From Sphingomonadales bacterium (GTDB lineage: Bacteria > Pseudomonadota > Alphaproteobacteria > Sphingomonadales > Sphingomonadaceae), in NCBI GenBank assembly GCA_016714795.1, contig JADKCA010000006.1:1-64000 (forward strand): a DNA stretch of 64,000 nt. The letters are read 5' to 3'. Both the position numbers and the translations under genes were made by a program. The notes below the pieces were generated by a model. It saw only the letters and a program-made list of their open reading frames with translations, was not told where the DNA came from and did not search any database. Positions 16,900 to 25,184 of this stretch are shown here, in pieces (the stretch's first letter is position 1; each line of letters opens with the position of its first letter).

Positions 16900-17905
16900 A
16901 TGAACATGATCGAAGCCATTAACAGCGCGATGGATGTGGCGATGGCGCGCGACGACCGCGTGGTCGTGTTTGGCGAAGATGTGGGCTATTTTGGCGGCGT
17001 CTTCCGTGCCACCGCAGGCTTGCAGAAGAAATATGGCAAGACCCGCGCCTTTCGATACCCCTATCACCGAATGCGGCATCATCGGCGTGGCCGTGGGCAT
17101 GGCCGCTTATGGCCTGTGCCCGGTCCCCGAAATCCAGTTTGCCGACTATATCTATCCCGCGTTCGACCAGTTGGCGAGCGAGGCGGCGCGCATCCGTTAC
17201 CGCTCTGCCGGGCAATGGACGATGCCCATCACCGTCCGCTCTCCCTTTGGCGGCGGCATTTTCGGCGGGCAGACGCACAGCCAGTCTCCCGAAGGCATTT
17301 TCACGCATGTCGCGGGCCTGAAAACCGTCATCCCCTCCTCGCCCTATGATGCCAAGGGGCTGCTGCTGGCGGCCATCGAAGATCCGGATCCGGTGATCTT
17401 CTTTGAACCCAAACGCATCTATAACGGCCCGTTTGACGGCCATTATGACCGCCCCGCCAAAAGCTGGGCAGGCCATCCCGCCGCAAACGTCCCCGAAGGC
17501 CATTACACCATCCCGCTGGGGAAAGCGGCGCTGCTGCGCCAAGGCGGAGACCTGACCGTGCTCGCCTATGGGACCATGGTGCATGTGTCGCTCGCCGCCG
17601 TGGAGGAACTGGGCGTCGATGCAGACGTGATCGACCTGCGCACGCTGATGCCGCTCGACATCGAAGCGATTGAAACCAGCGTGAAGAAAACCGGGCGCTG
17701 CCTGATTGTCCATGAAGCGACGCGCACGTCCGGCTTTGGCGCGGAGCTTTCCGCACTGGTGCAGGAACGCTGCTTTCACCATCTCGAAGCCCCGGTGGAG
17801 CGGGTTACGGGGTTTGACACACCCTATCCGCACAGCCTGGAATGGGCCTATTTCCCCGGCCCCGTCCGCATCGGCATGGCCATTGAACGCGTGATGAAGG
17901 ATTGA
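16900..17905 (+). pseudogene. bkdA2: Branched-chain 2-oxoacid dehydrogenase E1 beta subunit, frameshifted
   Basis: The encoded protein is a transketolase-type E1 beta subunit. From ATG 16900 (AGGAG at 16884-16888) the frame reads MNMIEAINSAMDVAMARDDR with catalytic E26 in FGEDVGYFGG, up to KTRAF at residue 51. There a single extra T in TTT (17050-17052) throws the frame; the correct continuation DTPITECGIIGVAVGMAAYG is in the next frame and then runs uninterrupted to the stop at 17905. Removing one T restores a normal ~335-residue protein. The frame of E2 follows 4 bases later. The usual E1 alpha gene is not upstream; a divergent desaturase gene is there instead. Real mutation or sequencing error cannot be decided here. 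Confidence 0.8.
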
Positions 17906-17909
17906 CCCC

Positions 17910-19196
17910 ATGGCCCGTTTTGAATTCCGCCTGCCTGACATTGGAGAAGGCATTGCCGAAGCCGAAATCGTTGCCTGGCATGTGAAGCCGGGAGACCGCG
18001 TGGCCGAAGACCAGCCGCTTGCCGACATGATGACCGACAAGGCAACCGTTGAGATGGAATCGCCCGTGGCTGGAATTGTCCGCGAAGTGGCGGGCGCAGA
18101 AGGCGAAATGGTCGCCATTGGTGCGACGCTGGTGGTGATCGAGGTTGAGGGTGAGGATGAGCACCTCGCCAACCATGACGTCGCCCCCGCGCAGGGCTCT
18201 CCTGAGCTGAGCAGAGCCCTGCGCGGGGGCGACGAGGTGGTGGAATTCGCCATCCCCACCGAACATCCCATCTTCGTCCCGCCGCCTCCACCCGACGCGG
18301 TGGAAATCAGCGTGCCAACCCCTGCCCCGCAGGCGCTGGCCTCCCCCGCAGTCCGCGCGCGCGCCAAAGCTCTGGGGATCGACCTGTCTCAGGTGCAGCC
18401 GCACGAAGGCGGGCGCGTGCGTCATGGCGATCTGGATGCCTTCCTGACCTATAACCGGCAAGGCGGCTATGCGCCTGCCGCTGCAGCGCGTCCCGACGAG
18501 GCGGTGAAGGTCATCGGAATGCGCCGCCGCATTGCGGAGAATATGGCTGCTTCCAAGCGCCACATCCCGCATTTTTCCTATGTGGAAGAAATTGATGTCA
18601 CCGCGCTGGAAGCGATGCGCGAAGAACTGAACGCCGCGCGCGGGGCCAAGCCCAAGCTGACCCTGCTGCCATTGCTCATCACCGCCATCTGCAAGGCGCT
18701 CCCCGACTTCCCGATGATCAACGCCCGCTATGATGATGAGGCGGGTGTGGTGACGCGGCACGGCGCAGTGCATCTTGGCATCGCCACGCAAACCGAGGCC
18801 GGGCTGATGGTGCCTGTCATCCGCGACGCGCAGAGCCGAAACATCTGGCAATTGGCCGCCGACATCATCCGGCTGGCAGACGCCGCGCGCCGTGGAAAGG
18901 CGAAGCCGGAGGAGTTGAGCGGCTCCACCGTCACCATCACCTCGCTCGGCCCGCTGGGCGGTGTGGCGACGACGCCGGTCATCAACCGGCCCGAAGTCGC
19001 GATCATCGGCCCCAACCGCATCATCGAACGCCCCGTGTTCAAGGGCGATCAGATCGTGCGGGCCAAGCTGATGAACCTCTCCATCAGTTGCGATCACCGC
19101 GTGGTCGATGGCTGGGATGCCGCGAGCTTCGTGCAGGCAGTGCGGCGCTTGCTGGAAACACCCGTGCTGCTGTTCGCGCCGGAGTCAGGACTTTGA
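17910..19196 (+). CDS. bkdB: Branched-chain 2-oxoacid dehydrogenase E2 (dihydrolipoyl acyltransferase)
   Basis: A 428-residue E2 core subunit. Domains in order: an N-terminal lipoyl domain with the lipoylated K44 in TDKATVEM; a linker (residues ~80-125) holding a 54-base palindrome that adds roughly residues 91-108; an E3/E1-binding domain (SPAVRARAKALGIDLSQV); and the acyltransferase domain ending in the active-site H396 and D400 (CDHRVVDG). The complex decarboxylates 2-oxo acids from Val, Leu and Ile to acyl-CoA. It follows E1 beta by 4 bases. The linker palindrome keeps the reading frame open. Confidence 0.88.
   Translation: MARFEFRLPDIGEGIAEAEIVAWHVKPGDRVAEDQPLADMMTDKATVEMESPVAGIVREVAGAEGEMVAIGATLVVIEVEGEDEHLANHDVAPAQGSPELSRALRGGDEVVEFAIPTEHPIFVPPPPPDAVEISVPTPAPQALASPAVRARAKALGIDLSQVQPHEGGRVRHGDLDAFLTYNRQGGYAPAAAARPDEAVKVIGMRRRIAENMAASKRHIPHFSYVEEIDVTALEAMREELNAARGAKPKLTLLPLLITAICKALPDFPMINARYDDEAGVVTRHGAVHLGIATQTEAGLMVPVIRDAQSRNIWQLAADIIRLADAARRGKAKPEELSGSTVTITSLGPLGGVATTPVINRPEVAIIGPNRIIERPVFKGDQIVRAKLMNLSISCDHRVVDGWDAASFVQAVRRLLETPVLLFAPESGL
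18180..18233. repeat. Perfect 21-bp inverted repeat inside the E2 coding region
   Basis: Arms 18180-18200 and 18213-18233 are exact reverse complements (core CCCCCGCGCAGGGC) around a 12-base loop. The element sits in frame in the flexible linker between the lipoyl and subunit-binding domains and encodes VAPAQGSPELSRALRGGDE-like residues. It resembles protein-tolerated palindromic elements such as those known in Rickettsia. Confidence 0.85.
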
Positions 19197-19224
19197 TCCG
19201 AACCGCTTACCGTGTTAAGTGCCC

Positions 19225-21528
19225 CTAACTCCGAAGCCGCTCGATCGCCTGCGCCAGCGCCACATAGAGCTTGCCGGTATCCGCGGAGAGCAACGCCACG
19301 CTCAGCGGCGTGCCTTCGCGCGTGGCCATCACGTTGCGGAGCATCGCTTCATAGTCATGGATGTAGCGGTTCACCTGTTCGCGGAATTCCGGATCGTCCT
19401 GATAGTGGCGGGCGATTTCGCGCGCTTCGCTATTGTCGAGCAGTTTGACAGCACGGCGCGCGAACACGCCGCGATCTCCACGCATATAGGACGCCCAGGC
19501 CGCATCGGTCACCTCGTTGGAGAAGAGCTTGGTCACGTCGATGGCCGTCGAATTGAGCGATTCGATCAGCAGCGCCACGCGCCGTGCGAAGTGAGTATGA
19601 TCGCGCCGGTCCGACTCGTCCTGCGCCGCGTCGATACGCGCCTCCAGCGCGGCACTGGCTTGCCCCATCTGGCGGAGCTGACCTTCCAATTCGGCCATGC
19701 TGGCCTTGGCTGCCGCCACCGAACGTTCAATCGCTTCGGACAGGCCTGCCATCTGCGTTTCCAGCTCCTCGCCCAGCGCGACTGACAGCGCTTCGCGGCT
19801 CTGCTGGCCCAGATCGAGTGCAGATTGCGGGATGATCGCGGCGAGCGCATCGCGGCTCTGCGCCGTCACTTGCTGCGCCACTTCACGGGTTCGAGACAGG
19901 ATGTCGAGCAGATCGGTCCCTGCGGTGCGTGAGAAGCTACCCGCTTCGTCATTGGCCTGACCGATCAGCGCGACAAGCGCCTCAGCCTGTTCCTGGCAGG
20001 TCGTGAGCTGTACATCCGCTGCTGCTGCCATGCTGTCCAGCGCCGCCTTTTGCGAGGCCAGAATGCGGTCCGACGCGGACACGCGATCCGCAACGGTTTC
20101 AGATGTTGCCGCCAGCGAGGTCATCAGCGGCGCGACCGCATTGGCCGTCGCCATCGCCTTGCCGGCCTGATCTTCCAGACGCGCATAGGCCGCCGGGATG
20201 GTTTCATCGATCTCGCGCGCTGCCGCATCGAGCGCGGTCAGCAGCGATTCGGTCTTTTCAGACAAAGTGCCCGCCGCTTCATGGCCGCCTTCCAAAGCCG
20301 TCCGCAAGTCGTCCGCATGGTTGCGCAGCGCCCCAAGGGCAAGGCCAAGCCGTTCGGCGCGCTCGTTGGACTTGGCCTCCAGTGCCGTCATGCGGGAATC
20401 GACCGCGCCAATGCCTTCACCCACACGGTCCGCCAGAGCGCGACCAATCCGCACGGCGCGTTCGGTAACCTCCTGTTCCATGGTCAGGAAATGCTGTTCC
20501 ACCTCACCCACGCCCCGCGCCATATGCTGGAGCAAGGCGTTACCGGACTGATCATGCGCGGCGAGCGCCTGCCCGATCCGGTCAATTTCCACGCCGATGG
20601 CCCGAACACGCTCACCCAACTGGACAGAAGCCGTATCGCCAGTCGTTGCAAGCGCCTGTTCGCTGTCACGCACCAATGCCTGTATTTGCGCCGCAGTCTC
20701 GTTCATTGCCGCAAATTGGGTAGCGAGCCCGGTCGCCGCGTCTGCCGCCAGCCCCTTGGCTTCCTGACTCTTGAGCCCAAGCGCCAGCACTTCCGCCGTG
20801 AGCGCCTTGGCTCCGGTCTGAACCGAACTGCCTGCGGATTCCAACGCTGTCGCAACGTTACGCAACTGGTTTTCCGCCTTGGGCAGGCCTTCCATCAACT
20901 GCGCCAGATCATCACGCGCCGCGCCCGAAACACCCTTCAGCGTATCCGCCTGCGTACTGACTTCGGCAATTTCCTTGCCCAGCGCGGTCACAGCGGCGTT
21001 CATCTTGGTCGCCGTTTCATCGCCCAGCGTCAGCAGCGATTCACTCTGCGCGGCCAGCCCCTGCCGGGCTGAATCGATGCGCGTGGACACAAAGGCGAGC
21101 AGCGCTTCCAGCCTTTGCCCTTCCTCCTCCAGCGCCGCGCGCGCCTTCGCAAAGCCTTCTGCTTCAGCACGCGACGAGCGCATCAGCACCAGCCACAGCA
21201 CGCCGAACATGGCCAGAGGTGGAGCCGTAGCGGTCACAAATTCAGCAAGATCGGACAAGATCGGAGCCCGTCCAGCCAGCGCGGCCCAGCTTTGATAGCC
21301 TGACAGTGCAAGCCAGCCCAACGCGCCGCCCACACACAGAAAGAGCGCCAAAGGGCGGCGCCAGCGCCCGGTAACGGGGGCCTCCCACTCTTCCTGAAAC
21401 TCTTCCGCATCAAAGGCTTGGCTGACCTGATCGGCCAGACCGTCCTGCACGGCGGGTGCGCCAGCGGGAGTGTCCTCACCCCGGTTCTGACGCAATTCGA
21501 TGACTTTGCTACCCCTGTCCATGGGCAA
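19225..21528 (-). CDS. Large membrane-anchored coiled-coil protein
   Basis: A 767-residue protein. An acidic cytoplasmic N-terminus (~55 residues) precedes two hydrophobic helices (around residues 58-78 and 92-115). From ~120 to ~640 it is an Ala/Glu/Gln-rich coiled coil with repeated heptads. The last ~120 residues form a compact conserved-looking domain (FARRVALLIESLNSTAIDVTKLF, then AAWASYMRGDRGVFARRAVKLLD, FREQVNRYIHDYEAMLRNV). The layout (two membrane segments plus a very long coiled coil) recalls Caulobacter TipN, a polarity factor, but homology is only suggested by architecture. It stands as a single gene, convergent with the E2 gene. Confidence 0.7.
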   Translation of the reverse strand: MPMDRGSKVIELRQNRGEDTPAGAPAVQDGLADQVSQAFDAEEFQEEWEAPVTGRWRRPLALFLCVGGALGWLALSGYQSWAALAGRAPILSDLAEFVTATAPPLAMFGVLWLVLMRSSRAEAEGFAKARAALEEEGQRLEALLAFVSTRIDSARQGLAAQSESLLTLGDETATKMNAAVTALGKEIAEVSTQADTLKGVSGAARDDLAQLMEGLPKAENQLRNVATALESAGSSVQTGAKALTAEVLALGLKSQEAKGLAADAATGLATQFAAMNETAAQIQALVRDSEQALATTGDTASVQLGERVRAIGVEIDRIGQALAAHDQSGNALLQHMARGVGEVEQHFLTMEQEVTERAVRIGRALADRVGEGIGAVDSRMTALEAKSNERAERLGLALGALRNHADDLRTALEGGHEAAGTLSEKTESLLTALDAAAREIDETIPAAYARLEDQAGKAMATANAVAPLMTSLAATSETVADRVSASDRILASQKAALDSMAAAADVQLTTCQEQAEALVALIGQANDEAGSFSRTAGTDLLDILSRTREVAQQVTAQSRDALAAIIPQSALDLGQQSREALSVALGEELETQMAGLSEAIERSVAAAKASMAELEGQLRQMGQASAALEARIDAAQDESDRRDHTHFARRVALLIESLNSTAIDVTKLFSNEVTDAAWASYMRGDRGVFARRAVKLLDNSEAREIARHYQDDPEFREQVNRYIHDYEAMLRNVMATREGTPLSVALLSADTGKLYVALAQAIERLRS

Positions 21529-21603
21529 TGTTTACCATGTTTCACAGCCATTTGAAGCGAATATTGAAAGTTGGTGTTAACTTGGTTGTGGTAGGCAGGA
21601 TGG

Positions 21604-21900
21604 ATGGCGTTCCCGTTTGACAGTTTCGATCAATCGATCCTCATCTCGCTGAGCGACGATCCCGAACTGATGAGTGAACTGACCCGCGCGCTGGCCGAAA
21701 ATGCCCGTGTCCATGCCGACCTCATGTCCCGCTCGCGCTGCGATGCCAACTGGCATGCGGCGGCAGAGCGACTGGCCGGGCTTGCGGCCAGCTTTGGAGC
21801 CAGACGACTGCTCAACGCCGCACATCAGGCGCTGGATGCAGCACCGGGCGATCCGGTTGCGCTACGCTCGGTCCGACAGGCGATCACCGCGCTCGACTGA
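21604..21900 (+). CDS. Hpt-like four-helix protein lacking the phospho-acceptor histidine
   Basis: A 98-residue helical protein. The segment WHAAAERLAGLAASFGARRL (50-69) lines up with the Hpt signature AHRLKGSAxxFGAxxL, but the phosphorylated histidine is glutamate (E55) and the conserved lysine is alanine (A58). It may therefore be a phosphotransfer decoy or a structural helical bundle. The ATG at 21604 is preceded by GCAGGATGG. It begins a + strand group with the unknown membrane protein and the histidine-less kinase that follow. The assignment rests on local motif shape only. Confidence 0.6.
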   Translation: MAFPFDSFDQSILISLSDDPELMSELTRALAENARVHADLMSRSRCDANWHAAAERLAGLAASFGARRLLNAAHQALDAAPGDPVALRSVRQAITALD

Positions 21901-21973
21901 GCCCCCTTCCCAAAGCCCGTCCGTCCCCCTATCCGACATCGCGCCGGTAGCGGTGTGTTGCTGAAACGGGGTC

Positions 21974-23128
21974 GTGCGCGTGGCTTTGGCTGCCTTGATC
22001 ATCATAGAGGAAGAGGATGCGTTCGCCACGAACGGTCCTGCCGTGCATTTGTTTGGCCAATCGGTGACGGAGTTCCAGTGCCGCATTGCCCACCAGCTTG
22101 GCGCAGGCCATTTCGTCATTCTGGCGGAGCGGATGCCATTGACGCTGATGACCGCCGTTGACAGGCTGCGCCGCGACGGGATCATCGCGGAGATTGTGCG
22201 AACGCCTCATGACGCGGCAGACCATATCCATCCTGACGAGCAGGTTTTGCTATTCTGCGGCGCTGTGGTGCCCCACCCGGCGGTCGCGGCAGACGTGACG
22301 GTCACACCCGGCCTGGTTCTGCTCACGGTTAAGGGCGGGCCCGGCACGGAATCCGAATTCCGGATAAACGGCGAAGCCAATTGGGCAGGCCTCGCCGCGT
22401 TGCCGGGCACAATGATCCGCGAAACCAGCGCCATGCTGGGCGACTGGGATTTTGCTTCCACTTTGCTACGGCGTGCCGTGCAACAAGGAGCCAGACTTGT
22501 GCCCGCGCGCGATGATGCAGCATTGGTGCCCGTGCAGGATGCAGACCATGCGCTGTCGCGCTCGCGTACGTTACTGGGCCAGCAACCGGCCTCTCCGACG
22601 GACGGGATCGTCGCCACATGGATCAATCGTGCCGGATCATGGCTTGCCCCGCACCTGCTACGCTTGCCCGCTCTCATCCCGCTGGCCGATCCGGCCCCGG
22701 CCAGCGTGGCCATTGCGGGCGTTGCCGCAGCAGCAGCGGGATGGAGCGTGACAGGACTTGCCCTGATGCTGCTCGCCAGCCTGCTGGAAGCCGTGGCGCG
22801 TCCTCTGGCAAGCCTGCCGATTGGCCGTTTTCGCGGGCTGGGCCATTTTCGCAGGCTTTGGCGCTGGATGGCCGGAGCCGCCATTGCCGCCAGCGGCCTT
22901 CATCTCAGCTGGACCAGCGGCGATCATGCGGCGCTGGTCGCCGCCTTGTGGCTTGCTTCATTGTTGCGGCCTTTGCCCGGCACTCGGCCATGGTATGCGG
23001 ACGCATCGGGCGCGCTGATCTTCACATTGACAGGCATGGCCTCTGGCTACCCGCTGATCGGACTGGCGCTGGGCATCGCCCATGCTCTGGCCTCGCGCCT
23101 TGATGCGGAACGGCGGACCAAGCCTTAG
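21974..23128 (+). CDS. Two-part membrane protein of unknown function
   Basis: A 384-residue protein from GTG 21974 (or the second GTG at 21980). Residues 1-~215 are a soluble alpha/beta domain (VALAALIIIEEEDAF; FVILAERMPLTLMTAVDRL; EQVLLFCGAVVPHPAVA) with the look of a nucleotidyltransferase-like Rossmann fold. From ~235 onward there are five to six hydrophobic helices. The combination loosely recalls sugar-nucleotide/CDP-alcohol enzymes of inositol-lipid synthesis, but no CDP-alcohol motif is visible, so I do not assign a function. It is 30 bases upstream of the kinase-like gene's reading frame, likely the same operon. Confidence 0.6.
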   Translation: MRVALAALIIIEEEDAFATNGPAVHLFGQSVTEFQCRIAHQLGAGHFVILAERMPLTLMTAVDRLRRDGIIAEIVRTPHDAADHIHPDEQVLLFCGAVVPHPAVAADVTVTPGLVLLTVKGGPGTESEFRINGEANWAGLAALPGTMIRETSAMLGDWDFASTLLRRAVQQGARLVPARDDAALVPVQDADHALSRSRTLLGQQPASPTDGIVATWINRAGSWLAPHLLRLPALIPLADPAPASVAIAGVAAAAAGWSVTGLALMLLASLLEAVARPLASLPIGRFRGLGHFRRLWRWMAGAAIAASGLHLSWTSGDHAALVAALWLASLLRPLPGTRPWYADASGALIFTLTGMASGYPLIGLALGIAHALASRLDAERRTKP

Positions 23129-23199
23129 CCTGACGTTAACCATCGCGCGTCTATGGCTTGCGGCATGGCGCGCTCGAACTCCTCCAGGCGGAAATCCGC

Positions 23200-24597
23200 A
23201 TGACCGGCAATGATCAGATCATGGTGTCAGGCCGCGTCGACCGCGACGGTCGCCTGATCTCGGCTGATCCGCGGTTGCTGGCTCTCCAGATTTCGGCGGG
23301 CGGAGAGCCTTCGGGCGAAATTGCGGTGCCGCCCCTTTTTGCTGTCATCCGGCTGGCGCGCACGCTCAACGTGCCCATTTCGCGGACGATTATTGTCGCT
23401 GATGGCGATCATGATATGGAGCTTTGGGTTCGCGCGGTTCCCGAAGCGGGCGCAATCCGACTTGCCATCGGCGGCTGGGTAGAAATCCTGAACGAAGGCA
23501 CCAACCCGGCCATGGCCGCCGGTCGGGCACGGCTCTCTTCCCAATTGCAGGGCGATGGCCGCTGGCAATGCGATCTCCGCCTGGTGCTGACCGACATGTC
23601 TGCCGACATGAACGAGGCGCTGGGCATCGAAAATGGCACCGGCGCGCCGATCAACCGCCTGTTCCGCCTGATCGAGGATGAGCATGGCGAATTGCCGCTA
23701 CTGGTGGCACTGGCCGATGGCAGCGACCATTTCCGTCAACCGGTCGAATCGCGGGCATTGCCAGGTTCACGCGGCTGCCTGATCGGGGCGGCGACGCTGG
23801 GCGCACAGGGTGAGGTGACCGGCTATGCGGGCACATTCATCTGGGCCGAACCCCGACCACTTCAGGCAGGACGCCCGCAGCGCGTCGATCCCAGTCCGCC
23901 GGACGCACCCGCCCAACCGTTCGTGGAACGGCTGGACAAGGCACTGCGCTCTCCGCTGGCCCGCATCATCAGCGAAGCTGACACGATCAAAATGGCACGC
24001 GAGGGCGATCTTGATCCCCAATATGCAGGCTATGCGCAAGATATTGCCGCCGCTGGCCGTCACCTGCTGGGCCTTGTCGATGACATGGCCGATCTCCACG
24101 CTGTCGAAAGCCCCGATTTCACCATTCCTACCGAACCGCTCGACCTTTCTGACATTGCCCGCCGTGCGGCCAGCCTGCTCGGCGTGCGGGCAGCGGACAG
24201 CAAGGTCCGCATCGACGCGCCGTCAGAGGATGAAGAGTTGCTGGCGCTGGGCGACTTCCGCCGCGCGCTGCAAATCATGGTCAATCTGGTCAGCAACGCC
24301 GTGCGCTATTCGCCCGAGGGCGGCATGGTCTGGATTCGCGCCGAGCGCGAAGGCGATCTGTGCGCATTGATCGTGGCAGACATGGGCAAGGGCATTGCCG
24401 AAGATGACCAGACCCGCATCTTCGAACGCTTCGAACGCGTGGACCCCACCGAACCGGGCGGCAGCGGGCTGGGGCTATACATTTCCCGGCGATTGGCGCG
24501 AGCAATGGGGGGAGACATCATTGTCGACAGCGCGCCTGGCAAGGGTGCACGCTTCGTGCTGACACTGCCTGCGGTGCCTGAAAGCGTTACAGAATAA
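23200..24597 (+). CDS. Sensor-histidine-kinase-like protein without the H-box histidine
   Basis: A 465-residue cytoplasmic protein (start ATG 23200; a TTG at 23158 would add 14 residues). It has PAS-like N-terminal regions (GRVDRDGRLISADPRLLALQ), a dimerisation helix and a full HATPase domain: N-box (MVNLVSNAVRYSPEGG), G1 (VADMGKGIAEDD), F-box (IFERFERV) and G2 (GGSGLGLYISRRLARAMGG). The dimerisation helix reads LDKALRSPLARI where active kinases have SHELRTPL, so the phospho-acceptor is K247. It could bind ATP but not autophosphorylate in the standard way. It follows the Hpt-like protein's group, whose histidine is also missing. Its stop overlaps the convergent tspO gene by 11 bases. Confidence 0.78.
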   Translation: MTGNDQIMVSGRVDRDGRLISADPRLLALQISAGGEPSGEIAVPPLFAVIRLARTLNVPISRTIIVADGDHDMELWVRAVPEAGAIRLAIGGWVEILNEGTNPAMAAGRARLSSQLQGDGRWQCDLRLVLTDMSADMNEALGIENGTGAPINRLFRLIEDEHGELPLLVALADGSDHFRQPVESRALPGSRGCLIGAATLGAQGEVTGYAGTFIWAEPRPLQAGRPQRVDPSPPDAPAQPFVERLDKALRSPLARIISEADTIKMAREGDLDPQYAGYAQDIAAAGRHLLGLVDDMADLHAVESPDFTIPTEPLDLSDIARRAASLLGVRAADSKVRIDAPSEDEELLALGDFRRALQIMVNLVSNAVRYSPEGGMVWIRAEREGDLCALIVADMGKGIAEDDQTRIFERFERVDPTEPGGSGLGLYISRRLARAMGGDIIVDSAPGKGARFVLTLPAVPESVTE

Positions 24598-25144
24598 CCT
24601 CTGCCTGCGGCACCGGCGCCACGAAGGTTTCCGCATCCGGGTTCAGTCGGTCCACCTCGAAATTGAGAAGCATCGCGAAGGCCAGCCATGCCAGATAGGG
24701 CAGCATCAGCCAGCCCGCCGCCTTACGGATCGATTTGAACAGGATCGTGCAAGCTGCTGCTGCCACAAATAAAACCATCAGCAACACCAGCGCGGCAGAC
24801 ACTTGATGCGCGCCGAAAAAGAGCGGCGACCAGAGCAGGTTGAGCATCATCTGGAACGCGAACAAGCTGAGCGCCAGCCCCCGCCATCGCGCGCCGCGCG
24901 CATTGAGGATCATCGCCAGCGCAACCCCCAGCAGGATGTAGAGAATGCTCCACGCGATCGGGAAGGCCCAGGCGGGCGGCTGGAAATCGGGCTTGGCCAG
25001 CCCCTGATACCAGCGCCCGTTACCGCTCGGTCCGGCCATCTTGCCCGACAGGAAGCCGAGAAAAAGAATGGCGGGAACGGTCACCATCGCCCAACGGGCA
25101 AACCCCATGCGCAGTTGCTGTTGTGATGCAATTTCGCCAGCCAT
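24587..25144 (-). CDS. tspO: TspO/MBR-family tryptophan-rich sensory protein
   Basis: A 185-residue five-helix membrane protein from ATG 25144. Signature segments are GRWYQGLAKPDFQPPAWAF, FPIAWSILYILLGVAL, FAFQMMLNLLWSPLFFG and LMLPYLAWLAFAMLLNFEV, all standard TspO landmarks. The family binds tetrapyrroles and affects their efflux or degradation and stress signalling. A C-terminal tail of ~20 residues is longer than usual. The 3' end overlaps the kinase-like gene by 11 bases in a tail-to-tail arrangement, and it lies 40 bases downstream of a TonB receptor gene. Confidence 0.9.
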   Translation of the reverse strand: MAGEIASQQQLRMGFARWAMVTVPAILFLGFLSGKMAGPSGNGRWYQGLAKPDFQPPAWAFPIAWSILYILLGVALAMILNARGARWRGLALSLFAFQMMLNLLWSPLFFGAHQVSAALVLLMVLFVAAAACTILFKSIRKAAGWLMLPYLAWLAFAMLLNFEVDRLNPDAETFVAPVPQAEVIL

Positions 25145-25184
25145 GACAGACTCCCGAGCCGTTCCAGCCGCCCTCATGGGCGCT

